Shown: positions 6,603 through 14,615 of the stretch, piece after piece
Layout of the letters: each line of letters starts with the position of its first letter
Numbering within the stretch: the first letter of the stretch is position 1
IMG/VR virus record: IMGVR_UViG_3300045538_000112
Coordinates: 1 to 26,009 of that record
Length of the DNA: 26,009 bases
Direction: 5' to 3' (one strand)
From: a virus
Position numbers and translations under genes: made by a program
The notes under the pieces: generated by a model
Seen by the model: the letters and a program-made list of their open reading frames with translations, nothing else
What the model was told of the DNA's origin: nothing
Databases searched by the model: none

Positions 6603-7444
6603 GCGGTGTAGCTTCCCGATGAGTTGAACCTAAGAATTGTGTTTGCGCCGCTAGTCGTTACGATGGGCGAACCAGTTGTGATACCGGTGTAGCTGGCAGT
6701 TGGGATTGAAAGAATGACCACGCCGGAGCCGCCTGCGCCGCCTGTGAGGCCGCCGCTGGTGAAGCCGCCAGCACCACCGCCACCGCCTGTGTTTGCGGTT
6801 CCGGGCGTTCCGCTGACGTTAGATGCGCCACCAGCGCCGCCGCCGCCGATACCGCCGGAACCCCCAGCAGTGCCGGAGCCACCACCGCCACCGGCGCGAA
6901 AAACGGAACTCCCCGTTATGCTAGATGCTGAACCCCCACCACCAGCGCCGCCAGCGTTATTGATAGCAGTTCCACCAACAGAACCAGCGCCGCCACCACC
7001 ACCGCCAGCCAAGTCACCTGAACTACCTGCGCCACCGTTGTTACCTTGGCCGGATGTGCCCGCGCCGCCAGCGCCGGATATAAAGCCGCCACCGCCACCA
7101 GAGCCACCTGCATTGCCTACCAAAAATAAACCGTTGCCACCGATACCGCCGCCGCCGCCGACAGCATTAACGGCATTGAAGGAAGACGCGCCGCCATTAG
7201 ACCCGTAGGAAATCGAACCACCAGTACCACCAGCGCCGACAGATATTGCGTATGTAGTTCCCGAATTTAGCGTTGACGAGCCAGAGAGATACCCACCCGC
7301 TCCGCCGCCACCCCCCGCGTTGCTAAAATCGTTACTACTACCCCCTCCACCGCCACCGCCAGCAATAACTAAATAAGAGGCTGAATACGGGGCGACCACG
7401 GCAGCAGCAGCCATACCCGCCATAACGCAAAGAACGCCCGTCAT
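6599..7444 (-). CDS. Glycine-rich tail adhesin-like protein
   Basis: A 281-residue protein whose middle 200 residues are dominated by Gly with Ala and Ser (runs such as AGGGGGGGSS and GGGGGAGGYLSG). A short hydrophobic lead ends in ASYLVIAGGG, and the C-terminus (GSGVVILSIPTASYTG, then TTSGANTILRFNSSGSYTA) is the capping pattern usual in phage glycine-rich proteins. Such regions can form packed polyglycine-II helices, as in T4-like gp38 adhesins. It follows the main fibre gene by ATGA overlap, so host recognition is a fair inference. Its complementary strand shows a Pro-rich open frame that is only a mirror effect. Confidence 0.82.
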   Translation of the reverse strand: MTGVLCVMAGMAAAAVVAPYSASYLVIAGGGGGGGSSNDFSNAGGGGGAGGYLSGSSTLNSGTTYAISVGAGGTGGSISYGSNGGASSFNAVNAVGGGGGIGGNGLFLVGNAGGSGGGGGFISGAGGAGTSGQGNNGGAGSSGDLAGGGGGGAGSVGGTAINNAGGAGGGGSASSITGSSVFRAGGGGGSGTAGGSGGIGGGGAGGASNVSGTPGTANTGGGGGAGGFTSGGLTGGAGGSGVVILSIPTASYTGITTGSPIVTTSGANTILRFNSSGSYTA

Positions 7445-9249
7445 GTCACGTTGCCCGTTACGGCCCAGACAGTCGCGGTTACCTTTACCAAAGTGGCGAG
7501 GCCGTATTGGGCCAGTGTGCGTGTGCCTGTGTTGGCTGTTCCCGCCTGACGCAGCGTGTCGGAGGTTATTGAAATTGCTTGAGTGCTGCCGCTGTTGTTA
7601 AAGACAACAATCGTTGCACCGACAGGAAACGCAACAGACGCGTTCGCGGGGATCACCACGCCACCCGTCGTAATGGAGATGTGCTTGCCTACGTCGGACA
7701 GCGCCAGCGTGTACGCGCCGGTTTGGGCGTTCTGAGGCAGACCGCGAAAGCCGATGCTATCAGCGGCGATAGTTCCAGTAGCCGCAATGACAACATCTTG
7801 CTTGAGTGATGTGATGTCAGTGTTCGCGCCAGATGCCGCCGCGCCCAAAGAGGTTCTTGCCGCCGCTGCCGTACCCCCGCCCGTTCCGCCACTGGAGACA
7901 GGAAGCGTGCCTGTAACTTGGCTAGTCAGGCTCACGCCGGATAGCGTGCCCCCAAGGGTCAAGGAGCCGCTTGACGTGACAGTGCCAGTCAGCGTTATGC
8001 CGTTCACCGAACCTGTGCCACTGACAGATGTGACTGTATCCGCAGTCGCGCACTTTGCGATTGAAAGATGGTTTACTTGGGTTGCTGTTTGGCCAAGCAA
8101 TGTTCCGAGACGCCTTGCAGTACCATTGGCAACACCCCCTACCGAGACAACAAGCGCACGAGCGTCAACAATATCCCCTGCCGCCAAGGCAATCTGCGTC
8201 GATATTGAATGGCCTCGCTGCTCTGACACAGCCAGCGTTGTTTCTGTGGTGTCTATCGCGACCACTTCCCCGTTCACAAACAAACCGAGGGCGGTTGAGG
8301 ACGCCGCTGACACAGAGGAGGCCTCAATAACAACACCTGTGGTGATGTCGTAAATACCGGCTTCCGCGACAGTTATGCGCCCCGTGCTTCCGACTGTGTA
8401 GTTCGCAGTGTTGTTATTGGTGGTCGTAGTGTCGTAATCCAAAATAGTTAAGACACCCGTCGGTAGCGTTTGGTCAGCCCCAGAAGTTGTCCTGACGAAT
8501 GATTCTTGCGCAGCATTGTCAGCAGGCGTTGAGCCTCCTCCGCCACCAGAAACCGCGACAGTAGTGACCCCAGTTACCAAACCCTTCCCATTTACCGTCA
8601 CAACAGGAATAATTGTGGCGCTGCCAAACGTGCCGACATTGGGATTTACCGTAGCTAGGGTTGCACTTCCCGTTACGTTGCCCGATCCGTCAAAGGGCGC
8701 ACTCGTCCAAGCCATATCGCCAGTCATTGCTATCGTGCGTGCCGTCGTGAGCGTCGCTGCACTGCCTGTGGTGTTTTGGTTTAGGGTTGGAATGTCTGCC
8801 GCCACAATTGCGCGGAAGGTCGGCGTGCCCGAAGTCCCATTGGGACCAGCAAGGAATGTATTGGCCGTTTGTGATGCGAAGTTGGACGGCGTGACCGATA
8901 GCGTGCCGCCAAGGGTCAGCGAACCTGAAGATGTTACCGTACCTGTAAGCGTTATCCCGCTAACCGTGCCTGTCCCAGATACGCTCGTAACGCCCCCGCC
9001 AGACCCGCTGGCAGCAGTTGTTTGGGTTGTCCCATCGGGAAACTTAAAGCCACCGACAGTGCTTTCAACGATACCAGTCGCAGTAAGCGCCCCGGTTTTG
9101 CTGACAGTAAATTTTGATGCCCCGTTGAGACGCAAATCAATTAGGCGGGAGTCGGCTGCGCTCCCGGTATCCGTCACATTCAGCTTGATACCACTAAAGG
9201 TTATTCCTGCGCTGTCCCATGTGTCGCTTAGGTCGTAGATAAAAGCCAT
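7441..9249 (-). CDS. Tail fibre protein, 602 aa
   Basis: Low-complexity Ser/Thr/Gly-rich beta protein with stock fibre phrases: FPDGTTQTTA (70-79), DIPTLNQNTTGSAATLTTAR (152-171), and PVSSGGTGGGTAAAARTSLG (450-469). Residues about 250-400 form a Thr-rich block with alternating hydrophobics (GRITVAEAGIYDITTGVVIE) that resembles a C1q/TNF-like jelly-roll head. A 32-residue unit occurs twice (87-118 and 406-437). AAAGGGGAT precedes the ATG at 9249. The C-terminal part beginning near 482 (KQDVVIAATG and on) is probably the tip. It should project from the tail end and contact the host; the receptor is unknown. Confidence 0.87.
   Translation of the reverse strand: MAFIYDLSDTWDSAGITFSGIKLNVTDTGSAADSRLIDLRLNGASKFTVSKTGALTATGIVESTVGGFKFPDGTTQTTAASGSGGGVTSVSGTGTVSGITLTGTVTSSGSLTLGGTLSVTPSNFASQTANTFLAGPNGTSGTPTFRAIVAADIPTLNQNTTGSAATLTTARTIAMTGDMAWTSAPFDGSGNVTGSATLATVNPNVGTFGSATIIPVVTVNGKGLVTGVTTVAVSGGGGGSTPADNAAQESFVRTTSGADQTLPTGVLTILDYDTTTTNNNTANYTVGSTGRITVAEAGIYDITTGVVIEASSVSAASSTALGLFVNGEVVAIDTTETTLAVSEQRGHSISTQIALAAGDIVDARALVVSVGGVANGTARRLGTLLGQTATQVNHLSIAKCATADTVTSVSGTGSVNGITLTGTVTSSGSLTLGGTLSGVSLTSQVTGTLPVSSGGTGGGTAAAARTSLGAAASGANTDITSLKQDVVIAATGTIAADSIGFRGLPQNAQTGAYTLALSDVGKHISITTGGVVIPANASVAFPVGATIVVFNNSGSTQAISITSDTLRQAGTANTGTRTLAQYGLATLVKVTATVWAVTGNVT
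7939..8034 (-). repeat. Fibre module, copy 2 (32 codons)
   Basis: Encodes fibre residues 406-437, VTSVSGTGSVNGITLTGTVT and the following SSGSLTLGGTLS. It matches copy 1 at 8896-8991 in all but two residues (T to S and S to N), yet many third codon positions differ. Confidence 0.8.
8896..8991 (-). repeat. Fibre module, copy 1 (32 codons)
   Basis: Encodes fibre residues 87-118, VTSVSGTGTVSGITLTGTVT and the following SSGSLTLGGTLS. It is the partner of 7939-8034. The two copies flank the jelly-roll-like part of the fibre. Confidence 0.8.
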
Positions 9250-9302
9250 TACTATCCCCTTTGTGCCGTATCTTTAGCACTTTATTCGGCTACTGCCAAC
9301 TG

Positions 9303-9806
9303 TTACCGCGCCATCGCAGGCACACCCCGCCCATACTTAGCAGAAATATGCTTTGCCCAACACCTTCTAAATGCCTCATGCTGGCTTTTGTCAACTTCAC
9401 CAAGTTTCGCCCTGTACGCAGCAACGTCTACAGCATGTTTTGGATGCGAGAAATCCATAACTTCCTCTTTTATGATCATGTCCGTAAGGTCTGATACAAC
9501 TCCTACGCGCAGGCCCATAAAGATAGTCGTACTGGTATCTGGGAGGTTGAAAGCGGCATCGTGCAGCGCATTAGCAACAACCTCTGCGTCAAACTTTATT
9601 ACAGGAAGATGCCTGTCTCTTGGGATGAGCACAACCACCTCTCTGTTTGGCACTGGGGTCTTTCCCCTGTGGCAAATGTAGTTTTGGTCAGAGAACAAGG
9701 CGCAAAGAGCGTCTAGGTCTTTGCTTGTCGCAAACAGGTCGATGTCATTATATGATGAATCAGCACCCTCTCTCAGGAACTTCGCATAGCCGCCGTGTAT
9801 AATCAT
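9303..9806 (-). CDS. Minimal nucleotidyltransferase-fold protein in the fibre module
   Basis: The 167-residue protein opens directly with the pol-beta nucleotidyltransferase motif: HGGYAKFL (GG at 5-6), then NDIDLF with D21 and D23, then a third acidic residue D73 in VIKFDAEV. A later SDLTDMIIKEE helix and HPKHAVDV segment (121-127) match the C-terminal element of minimal nucleotidyltransferases. All three expected metal-binding aspartates are present, so it is probably active in transferring a nucleotide to some acceptor. ATGA overlap joins it to the upstream structural gene. No partner HEPN or antitoxin gene is visible nearby. Substrate and role (host takeover, defence or virion modification) are unknown. 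Confidence 0.8.
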   Translation of the reverse strand: MIIHGGYAKFLREGADSSYNDIDLFATSKDLDALCALFSDQNYICHRGKTPVPNREVVVLIPRDRHLPVIKFDAEVVANALHDAAFNLPDTSTTIFMGLRVGVVSDLTDMIIKEEVMDFSHPKHAVDVAAYRAKLGEVDKSQHEAFRRCWAKHISAKYGRGVPAMAR

Positions 9807-10549
9807 ACCGTGCCAGTCACGTTTGCCGCCACGGGGTCTTGGACGACGCCATAAAAGGTTGTCCCGCTAGTGCCGCCTCCTGAGTCCAGTTCCACAAAAC
9901 TAGCCGCCAAAATGCTGCCGGAAGCCTGAACGCTGGTCGCTTGGATGCTGCTGCCCTCAACGCGTTCTTGGATAGTAAGCGTAAATGACAGGTCGGTGTT
10001 TAGTGTGTAGTCGTATATATCCTCCACACGAAGGAAGCTTCCTATTGCCGCATATTTCGGACCACTTGGCAATGTAGCCCCAGCCAATCCCACTGGCTTC
10101 AAATGCGCACCGTTTGTTGGGGATATTGGACCGGCGAATATCAGTAGGCCAGTATCGCTAAAAACCTCAATGCCGCGCCCAGAACTACCGCTTGCCGCAA
10201 GAGGTCTGTCGTATATCAAAAGGAACACCGAGCCGCTTGGGCTTGGCGGCGTCGCGCCTTCAGGGTAAGCGACCCCAAGGAGATAGGTCCAAGTGTTTCC
10301 CGATCTGCTTGAGTTGATTATGCCAATGACCCCAGCCGAATGAATCGCGGGGTCAGCATAGACAACCGGAACGGGGATGCTGTTGGCTGTCCCAGCATAT
10401 GATATGCTTATTGTTTGGACGGAGTTCAAATCGCCAAACGTACCAGTCCAAGCGGTGACCGATGTCTTTTGCGCAAGAGCAAGGCACGGGGACTGGTTGT
10501 CAATGACCTTGACGCCATTTGCGTTAAAGACTTCAAAGCCTACAGGCAT
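9803..10549 (-). CDS. Probable tail or fibre-network structural protein, 248 aa
   Basis: Beta-rich, Ser/Gly/Thr-rich protein without cysteine clusters or enzyme motifs. Its N-terminus, MPVGFEVFNANGVKVID, resembles that of the next upstream protein (MPAGLQTFYADGSLALD), suggesting a shared attachment element. TAATG junction with that gene and ATGA junction with the nucleotidyltransferase gene place it in the late operon just after J. A C-terminal segment (SVQASGSILAASFVELDSGG) looks like fibre shaft. Structural role is inferred from place and composition. Confidence 0.7.
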   Translation of the reverse strand: MPVGFEVFNANGVKVIDNQSPCLALAQKTSVTAWTGTFGDLNSVQTISISYAGTANSIPVPVVYADPAIHSAGVIGIINSSRSGNTWTYLLGVAYPEGATPPSPSGSVFLLIYDRPLAASGSSGRGIEVFSDTGLLIFAGPISPTNGAHLKPVGLAGATLPSGPKYAAIGSFLRVEDIYDYTLNTDLSFTLTIQERVEGSSIQATSVQASGSILAASFVELDSGGGTSGTTFYGVVQDPVAANVTGTV

Positions 10550-10821
10550 TAGAAAACCCCATAATAAAGAAGACCACCGTCTGGTCCGTCAAGGCCATAA
10601 GTAACCACGCCTGTGGTTTGGTCTACAAAGCAACTGCCATATGTTGTCGCGCCGCTTGTTAGCAGAAAAGCAAACACAAACTCGTTCGACGCCTTGGTGA
10701 CTGTCAGCGCGGAAGTAGTGTTGGCGGCAACCGTCAGAACGCCATTAAACCGGCCAGTCCGGTCAGTAATGTCGAGGGCAAGGCTGCCGTCAGCATAAAA
10801 TGTTTGCAACCCGGCTGGCAT
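10549..10821 (-). CDS. Small tail-associated structural protein, 90 aa
   Basis: ATG 10821 forms a TAATG junction with the stop of J. A TTG three codons earlier is less likely. The protein starts MPAGLQTFYADGSLALDITD and continues as alternating beta strands (GVLTVAANTTSALTVTKASN), ending DGPDGGLLYYGVF. I know such MPxGL-type short proteins from phage tail regions, where function is not defined. It probably decorates or links the tail tip. It shares its N-terminal pattern with the next gene. Confidence 0.72.
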   Translation of the reverse strand: MPAGLQTFYADGSLALDITDRTGRFNGVLTVAANTTSALTVTKASNEFVFAFLLTSGATTYGSCFVDQTTGVVTYGLDGPDGGLLYYGVF

Positions 10822-13520
10822 TATGTCCAAACTCCCAGCCGGACGCGGCGAACGTTGCTTGCGTCAAATATCTCAATCAGGTTGTCCTTGATTTCAGTTC
10901 TCGCCCCTGTGGTTGCCGTGCGCAGCGTGCCAATGGTTGCTGTGATTGACGACAACTCAGTGACGTTAATTTTAGCCGCTGTGATCGCGCCCGCCGACAC
11001 CTTATCAGCCGTAATGGCATTGGTGGCTATTTCTGTTGCGGTTACAGCATTTGCTGCGATTGTCCCAGCGGTTACTGCGGATGCGGCTATATTACCAGCC
11101 TGCACTGAACTAGCAGCAAGCTTGCCGGCAATCACAGCGCCAGCGGCTATTTTAGGTGATGATATTGCACTGTCCGTAATCTGCGTGCTAGTAATCTGTC
11201 CAGTGACTTTAGCAGCAGCCACCGCCGCAATCTGAGCGTCGGCAAGAGTACCAGTAATATCAATCGCAGGAACCGCCGCTGTCCATGCAGTTCCATTGTA
11301 GCGATACAACTTATCGTCCGTTGTCAGGAATACAACGCGACCCTCAAATAAGTCCGCCGTTGGCAGTGACCCAACAATCTCGTAACCACCCTTGGCCTTG
11401 GACAGGGAAAAGATTTTGTCAACCGCCACACCAGCATAGGCTCCAGAACCTGTAGCGCGGATCGTAAGGCTGGCGGTGTCCTCATTGGCATCGAAACCAC
11501 CAGTTACCGAATATTCTTGGCCAGAATAAACAACAGTCAGTGCTTGTGGGTTGCTCAGGGTCGAAAGCGCAAACGACGAACTTACGTCTGTATCGCCACT
11601 AAACACCTTAAAGCTACCTGTGGCCGAAGAATAAGAAACAACGCCGCCATTGGCATAAGCGAATAGCTGGACCGTTTCCCTTGTCAAATAGGCGCTGATT
11701 GCAGGAGTGCCATCCCCACCAGAAGCCAGTAGCGACCAGTTCGCTCCCGGCGGGCCGTTGTCAGCATTGGATGTGTGGGCGATAATAACTGAATAGGTTG
11801 AGCCACCCCTCTGTACAAAGTCGCCAACAAAATACTCAATTGATAAAGCCGACCACTCGCCCCTGTTGACGTTACGGGTGGCGTTGTTCTCTGGCTTAGA
11901 GCCGTTGTCATCAACGATGGCAGACCAATCTGCTGTCGTCCCAGCGTCATCAATCCCAAGGATTAGCGGGTTATTCAGAGGGTTGTAAATAGTAGGGGCC
12001 GTTGGCGTCACTGGGGCACTGTCTTCAGCGTCCCATGCGTAGATCGCAGCGTTCTCTTCGACTAGGGCAAGTGGCACTTGGCCGTCAAAGCGAATCTCTT
12101 GGCTTGCTACGCGGAATGGCTTATTGGACCATCCAAGCGCCCCAATGCTGAGAAGCACAACGTCTCCAACCTGACAGCCGAGTGCCTTGGTATTAAACAC
12201 CGCAGAGAGCATTCCGCGATACTGGTTGCGCTGGAGTATCTGCTTTGCAATTCGCTGCGCCCTGCGGCCATCCTCTACATAGTACAGGTCAATGCTCATG
12301 ACGCGCTCAACGCCATCTGGCGATGCAAAGCCGACCTCTGGATAATCAACAAGTTGGTAAAGGCTGTTTTGCGAAGGGTCGATAAAGCGGCCACGAGCAA
12401 TGTTGTAGTTTTCGGTCAGCCCACGGGTCTGCTGCCAATCGAACTCGCCCAGCATGTCGCTTTCGTCCAAGCGCAGCGTATAGTCCGCAAGGTCATTCTT
12501 CATGACGGTCAGCGTCAACTTGCCGCCGCTATCCCGAAGCGTGGCGTTCATGGACATGAGGAAGTTGTTGATAATGTCCATGCGGTCATCTGCGTCAGAC
12601 GCCGCGCCACTGGTCCGGTAGCGTTTCTGCGTACCACCTGTGGCAAGGATAACGGTCTCATCGCAAATATTTGCAGCCGTGATGAACGACTCCATATCAA
12701 TACGGGTGTAAGGAACTCCAGCGCCTACGGACAACTTTCCGTTAATCTTCCAGCCCAGAAGCCACCAGAGCAACTGGAGGGCAGGGTTGTCAGTGTCGTC
12801 GGCATCAGTGTAGACGCCCCAAGTCGATTGGTCTGTGGCGCGGTGCGATCCTGAACCGCCGGGAACCGTGCTATCTTTGCGCGGGTCATAAAGAGCAGCG
12901 CCATCACCGATAATGGTCACACGGCTAGGCAGGCCGCCCACCAATGGGCTTTCGGCCTTCTTGTCTACGCCAGTGCGCTTAATGCGCAAATGCACATAGG
13001 CGCAACCAGTAAGGCGGCGCGAGGCTCCCCATTTGCTTCCACCGTTGATGGCGATTGTGTTATCCGCCGTTCCTTCGGTGCGCGTCTGAACTGTTAGGTA
13101 TCCTGTGTACGTGGATGTCACGCCACCGCTGGATGACCACGCCAACTTCTCCTCGAACCATATCTCGTCAATGGATTTTACCTTGTGGGCCGCGACTGCA
13201 ACGATGTAGTCAACAAACTCTTGATCTGTACCACTGGACTCATGGTAACGCAGATCAAGCGGCATTGCCGTAGTGCCCAAGACCGCCTTGCGTGGGGTGC
13301 TGGGGTCAAGACTGACGTTCAGGCGAGATAGTTGTGCTTTAGGCGCTTTGGGGGCGAAGGCAGCGCCAGCGACAGTGGACAGCGCCATTGTCACGCCCAT
13401 CGCAAGGATTGTGCCACTTGTTATAGTAGCCCCTGCAATAGCCAATCCTGCTGGCGGTATTAGAAACGATACGCCGATAATTGCAGCGGCAACAACTAAA
13501 CCCTTAATAGTCCTACCCAC
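10821..13520 (-). CDS. Central tail tip protein (lambda J-like)
   Basis: About 900 residues, the largest tail gene, at the J position after the K-like gene. The N-terminus has a hydrophobic Gly/Ala stretch (GLVVAAAIIGVSFLIPPAGL) typical of J-like proteins, followed by hub-type beta domains (DYIVAVAAHKVKSIDEIWFE; TLRLDESDMLGEFDWQQTRG). The C-terminal third has fibronectin-like or Ig-like strands, then eight 10-residue repeats and a closing TEIKDNLIEIFDASNVRRVR motif. It should form the trimeric tail tip and help recognise the host. GTG 13520 is preferred because GGAG lies 8 bases upstream; GTG 13529 is an alternative. The start is uncertain, the family is not. Confidence 0.87.
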   Translation of the reverse strand: MGRTIKGLVVAAAIIGVSFLIPPAGLAIAGATITSGTILAMGVTMALSTVAGAAFAPKAPKAQLSRLNVSLDPSTPRKAVLGTTAMPLDLRYHESSGTDQEFVDYIVAVAAHKVKSIDEIWFEEKLAWSSSGGVTSTYTGYLTVQTRTEGTADNTIAINGGSKWGASRRLTGCAYVHLRIKRTGVDKKAESPLVGGLPSRVTIIGDGAALYDPRKDSTVPGGSGSHRATDQSTWGVYTDADDTDNPALQLLWWLLGWKINGKLSVGAGVPYTRIDMESFITAANICDETVILATGGTQKRYRTSGAASDADDRMDIINNFLMSMNATLRDSGGKLTLTVMKNDLADYTLRLDESDMLGEFDWQQTRGLTENYNIARGRFIDPSQNSLYQLVDYPEVGFASPDGVERVMSIDLYYVEDGRRAQRIAKQILQRNQYRGMLSAVFNTKALGCQVGDVVLLSIGALGWSNKPFRVASQEIRFDGQVPLALVEENAAIYAWDAEDSAPVTPTAPTIYNPLNNPLILGIDDAGTTADWSAIVDDNGSKPENNATRNVNRGEWSALSIEYFVGDFVQRGGSTYSVIIAHTSNADNGPPGANWSLLASGGDGTPAISAYLTRETVQLFAYANGGVVSYSSATGSFKVFSGDTDVSSSFALSTLSNPQALTVVYSGQEYSVTGGFDANEDTASLTIRATGSGAYAGVAVDKIFSLSKAKGGYEIVGSLPTADLFEGRVVFLTTDDKLYRYNGTAWTAAVPAIDITGTLADAQIAAVAAAKVTGQITSTQITDSAISSPKIAAGAVIAGKLAASSVQAGNIAASAVTAGTIAANAVTATEIATNAITADKVSAGAITAAKINVTELSSITATIGTLRTATTGARTEIKDNLIEIFDASNVRRVRLGVWT
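10971..11210 (-). repeat. Eight 10-residue repeats in the J-like C-terminus
   Basis: Units such as ITDSAISSPK, IAAGAVIAGK, IAASAVTAGT, IATNAITADK and VSAGAITAAK run in perfect 30-base register. Each has a branched hydrophobic residue at position 1 and Ile, Val or similar at position 6. Such repeats are usual in J-like stalks and probably form a trimeric helical or beta shaft. Confidence 0.8.
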
Positions 13521-13911
13521 GGCCAACACTCCAGCATTTGTCCCACATGGCGCGTGGAACTCTCTCTAAGCCGTCGTCCGAAACGAAGTAGGCGAAGCCA
13601 CCCATCACTACACCAACAGAGCCATCAAAGAAAGCCAAGTCGCCTCTTTGTGCGTGCCCAATTGCTACTTCTGGAAACTTTCCGTCAAGAGTTCCCTCAA
13701 GTGTCCCTGCGCCAATCTCTTTGATAACTTTAAGGCTGCCCTTGAGGCTGTCATACTTGCCACGGAACTCAGGCATAGGGTCTTCGCCCGTGATCGCAAT
13801 CACAGCGCCAGCCGCGAATAGGCAGCAGTCGTTGAGGCCATACTCAAACGGATCATGGCGCTTTACCGCTATGTAGTTAGTTAGCGCATCTTCCCAAGTT
13901 GGTATTCTCAT
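13513..13911 (-). CDS. Tail assembly protein, NlpC/P60-like (lambda K position)
   Basis: The N-terminal half has the cysteine motif YGLNDCCLFAAGAV with probable nucleophile Cys29, and the C-terminal half has GDLAFFDGSVGVVMGG, the layout of the DUF6950/NlpC-like proteins found between tail-tip genes. In active NlpC/P60 enzymes a His normally begins the second motif (HVGI-like); here Ser-Val-Gly stands at that place, so hydrolase activity is doubtful. Length 132 aa. It joins the next upstream gene by ATGA and overlaps the J start. Confidence 0.8.
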   Translation of the reverse strand: MRIPTWEDALTNYIAVKRHDPFEYGLNDCCLFAAGAVIAITGEDPMPEFRGKYDSLKGSLKVIKEIGAGTLEGTLDGKFPEVAIGHAQRGDLAFFDGSVGVVMGGFAYFVSDDGLERVPRAMWDKCWSVGRG

Positions 13912-14615
13912 CGCTCCATCTCCCGGCCACCGCCTTCAAATCCACCACCCGGTCCACCGCCACCATAGCTATACGAACCAGCCGCAGCCATGCCGTTAGC
14001 CGCAGATATAGCGGCTTCTGCACTTAAATCGCCAGCGTCGTATAGGTTCTGAATAAGGTAGGTCTTGTTCTGCGCTCCCGCGATGCTGACCAGATAATTC
14101 TCAATCGTCAGCGTTACGACTTGGCTATCTGGAGCGCCAGCTATGCCGACCTCGTTCATATAGCCCGTGTAGTAAGGAATAATAGAGCCGACTTGGTTTT
14201 CGTTCTGATCGACGCAATAGAACCACAGCCGAGCAGTGCGCCCTTGCCAGCGGGTCTTGTCGCCAATGACATTGAGGAAATCTGATGAACGCGCCTGTAT
14301 CAATTCCTCGCTACGGGTGTAAATTAAGTCGCCATCGCGCTCTCTGAGATAGTCAAGGTTGACAACAAGGCCACCGAGCGAAATTGACACAGTGTCTGAG
14401 CCTGTTTCGTTGTGCTTTACAGGCGAGACGTTAATCAGTTCGTGGTTGAAGCTGTCATACGTGCCATCTAACTCAGCGTCGCCGGAACCGGAGATAACTT
14501 TGTCATATAGCCCACTGGTCGCACGCAACACATCGCCCTGAAAGTCTGCATAAATCATTACGCGCCAATTGACGACTTGCGCCTCAAGTGCAGCTTGCGT
14601 GGTTGCGTCAACCAT
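13908..14615 (-). CDS. Minor tail / baseplate hub protein (lambda L position)
   Basis: A 235-residue beta-rich protein with a conserved-looking core (WRVMIYADFQGDVLRATSGL; LVVNLDYLRERDGDLIYTRS; GRTARLWFYCVDQNENQVG) and a Gly-rich tail (SYGGGGPGGGFEGGG). Position between the M-like gene and the K-like gene is that of lambda L or of DUF2163-type hub proteins. Only one cysteine is visible, so the iron-sulfur cluster of lambda L is absent. TAATG and ATGA junctions tie it to both neighbours. Confidence 0.78.
   Translation of the reverse strand: MVDATTQAALEAQVVNWRVMIYADFQGDVLRATSGLYDKVISGSGDAELDGTYDSFNHELINVSPVKHNETGSDTVSISLGGLVVNLDYLRERDGDLIYTRSEELIQARSSDFLNVIGDKTRWQGRTARLWFYCVDQNENQVGSIIPYYTGYMNEVGIAGAPDSQVVTLTIENYLVSIAGAQNKTYLIQNLYDAGDLSAEAAISAANGMAAAGSYSYGGGGPGGGFEGGGREMER

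Noticed and set aside
6714-7208. Long proline-rich open frame on the + strand opposite the glycine-rich gene
   Set aside because: Gly codons (GGN) read as Pro (CCN) on the other strand, so the frame is a mirror of the Gly-rich gene.
7754-9238. Long + strand open frames opposite the tail fibre gene
   Set aside because: Composition is Val/Pro/Thr biased, they have no ribosome-binding site and they cross a clear fibre gene.
9271-9299. TTGGCA, 17 bases, TAAAGA ahead of the fibre gene on the - strand
   Set aside because: The -35 box is good and it lies in a 53-base gap, but the -10 box is poor (3 of 6). Not strong enough to list.
12078-12854. 258-codon + strand frame opposite the J-like gene
   Set aside because: No recognisable motif or ribosome-binding site, and it is antisense to a well-supported structural gene.
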